Below are positions 63,016-64,000 of a stretch of DNA of 64,000 nucleotides, piece by piece; within the stretch, counting starts at the first letter, position 1, and each line of letters begins with the position of its first letter. The position numbers and the translations under genes were made by a program. The stretch comes from Herminiimonas fonticola (lineage in GTDB: Bacteria; Pseudomonadota; Gammaproteobacteria; Burkholderiales; Burkholderiaceae_D). The stretch spans positions 558,001 to 622,000 of the forward strand of contig NZ_PTLZ01000002.1 of the NCBI RefSeq assembly GCF_003293745.1, read 5' to 3'. The notes under the pieces are model-generated. The model saw only the letters and a program-made list of their open reading frames with translations, had not been told where the DNA came from and searched no databases.

Positions 63016-64000
63016 ATGGAACTCGATATTGTTTCGTTATCACGGTTACAGTTCGCCACCACGGCGCTGTATCACTTTCTGTTTGTCCCACTCACAATCG
63101 GACTTTCCATTCTGCTGGCAATCATGGAGACGGTCTATGTCATGACCGGCCGTGTCATCTGGCGCGACATGACCAAGTTCTGGGGCACGCTGTTCGGTAT
63201 CAACTTTGCCATGGGCGTTGCGACCGGCATCGTGATGGAATTCCAGTTCGGCATGAACTGGAGTTACTACAGCCACTACGTCGGCGACATTTTCGGCGCG
63301 CCGCTGGCGATTGAAGGCTTGATGGCCTTCTTCATGGAAGCGACCTTCGTTGGCCTGTTCTTTTTCGGTTGGGACAAACTATCCAAAGTCGGCCATTTGA
63401 TTTCAACCTGGGCGGTCGCCATAGGTTCCAATTTCTCAGCATTGTGGATTTTGATTGCCAATGGCTGGATGCAAAATCCGGTCGGCTCTGCCTTCAATCC
63501 GGAAACCATGCGTATGGAAGTCACCGACTTCGCCGCTGTGCTGACCAACCCGGTTGCGCAAGCCAAATTCGTGCACACCGTATCCGCCGGCTATGTGACA
63601 GCTGCGATTTTCGTGCTGGGTATCTCGGCCTGGTATGTGCTGAAGGGGCGTCACCTTGAACTGGCAAAACGCTCGATGACAGTTGCCGCATCTTTCGGTC
63701 TGGCCGCATCCTTGTCGGTCGTCGTGCTCGGTGATGAAAGCGGTTATCTGTCGACCGAACATCAAAAGATGAAGCTGGCGGCAGTGGAAGGCATGTGGAA
63801 AACACAGGATGCGCCGGCAAACTTTACATTGGTTGGCTTCCCGAATCAGGAAGCGCGCGAAACGCATTACGCGATTCATATTCCCGCATTGATGGGTTTG
63901 ATCGGTACACGTTCGCTGGATACAGTCATCCCCGGCATTAACGAACTGGTGCAGCGCGCTGAATTGCGTATTCACAATGGCATCAAGGCTTACGATGCGC
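63016..64000 (+). CDS. cydA: Cytochrome bd ubiquinol oxidase subunit I, 5' part
   Basis: The first 328 codons of cydA; the gene leaves the window on the right with no stop. AAAGGGAGC lies before ATG 63016. The N-terminus is [20 protein letters not shown], with His20 matching the haem b595/d-site histidine. Several membrane helices follow, including [12 protein letters not shown] and F-V-H-T-V-S-A-G-Y, with the second haem histidine. G-W-M-Q-N-P-V-G is typical. The periplasmic quinol loop begins near the end. The bd oxidase supports respiration at low oxygen; cydB is expected just outside. Confidence 0.96.
   Translation, partial: MELDIVSLSRLQFATTALYHFLFVPLTIGLSILLAIMETVYVMTGRVIWRDMTKFWGTLFGINFAMGVATGIVMEFQFGMNWSYYSHYVGDIFGAPLAIEGLMAFFMEATFVGLFFFGWDKLSKVGHLISTWAVAIGSNFSALWILIANGWMQNPVGSAFNPETMRMEVTDFAAVLTNPVAQAKFVHTVSAGYVTAAIFVLGISAWYVLKGRHLELAKRSMTVAASFGLAASLSVVVLGDESGYLSTEHQKMKLAAVEGMWKTQDAPANFTLVGFPNQEARETHYAIHIPALMGLIGTRSLDTVIPGINELVQRAELRIHNGIKAYDA

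Overview
The window reads as a chromosomal stretch of a betaproteobacterium of the order Burkholderiales, most likely family Oxalobacteraceae (Herminiimonas or Janthinobacterium type). This rests on protein character, moderate GC with a low-GC accessory end, and gene order (dapC-dapD-pilU-yffB-dapE-prmB; smc-zipA-ligA; rpsB to rnhB; smpB/ratA-rnfH; guaB-x-guaA). The genus is inferred, not proven. No rRNA, tRNA, CRISPR array, intact insertion sequence or prophage was seen.

Bases 1-8460 are the only clearly accessory part. They hold the end of a TpsB/FhaC outer-membrane transporter, a 2111-residue TpsA/CdiA-type exoprotein with an alpha/beta-hydrolase-like C-terminus, a small lipoprotein starting two bases after it, two further lipoproteins, and a decayed strip containing a TpsA-repeat fragment and what looks like an EAL-domain tail.

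Bases 8469-17395 (minus strand) carry a DUF2520 protein, an ABC-F ATPase and the run dapC-dapD-pilU-yffB-dapE-prmB, which combines the succinylase branch of lysine/diaminopimelate synthesis with a pilus retraction ATPase and the L3 methyltransferase. Bases 17661-26132 (plus) carry smc, a zipA-like gene, ligA, galU and def: chromosome organisation, division, DNA ligation, UDP-glucose supply and protein maturation. A pseudouridine synthase, glnD and map follow on the minus strand.

Bases 30698-45421 (plus) are the translation and envelope supercluster: rpsB-tsf-pyrH-frr-uppS-cdsA-dxr-rseP-bamA-skp-lpxD-fabZ-lpxA-lpxB-rnhB. It links translation factors, UMP kinase, isoprenoid and phospholipid synthesis, outer-membrane protein assembly and lipid A synthesis. 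Several genes overlap by a few bases, and long inverted repeats lie between tsf, pyrH and frr.

Bases 45473-64000 hold a SpoU-type methyltransferase, the divergent ppsR/ppsA pair, an NfeD/SPFH membrane pair, smpB divergent from ratA-rnfH, a DUF4124 protein, guaB with a GAF-like small gene and guaA, thpR, a truncated haemoglobin, a VOC protein, an unrecognised protein, and cydD-cydC followed by the start of cydA, which runs off the window.

Most of the window is conserved housekeeping. The parts most worth follow-up are the TPS locus tail, the GAF-like gene between guaB and guaA, and several unexplained intergenic inverted repeats.
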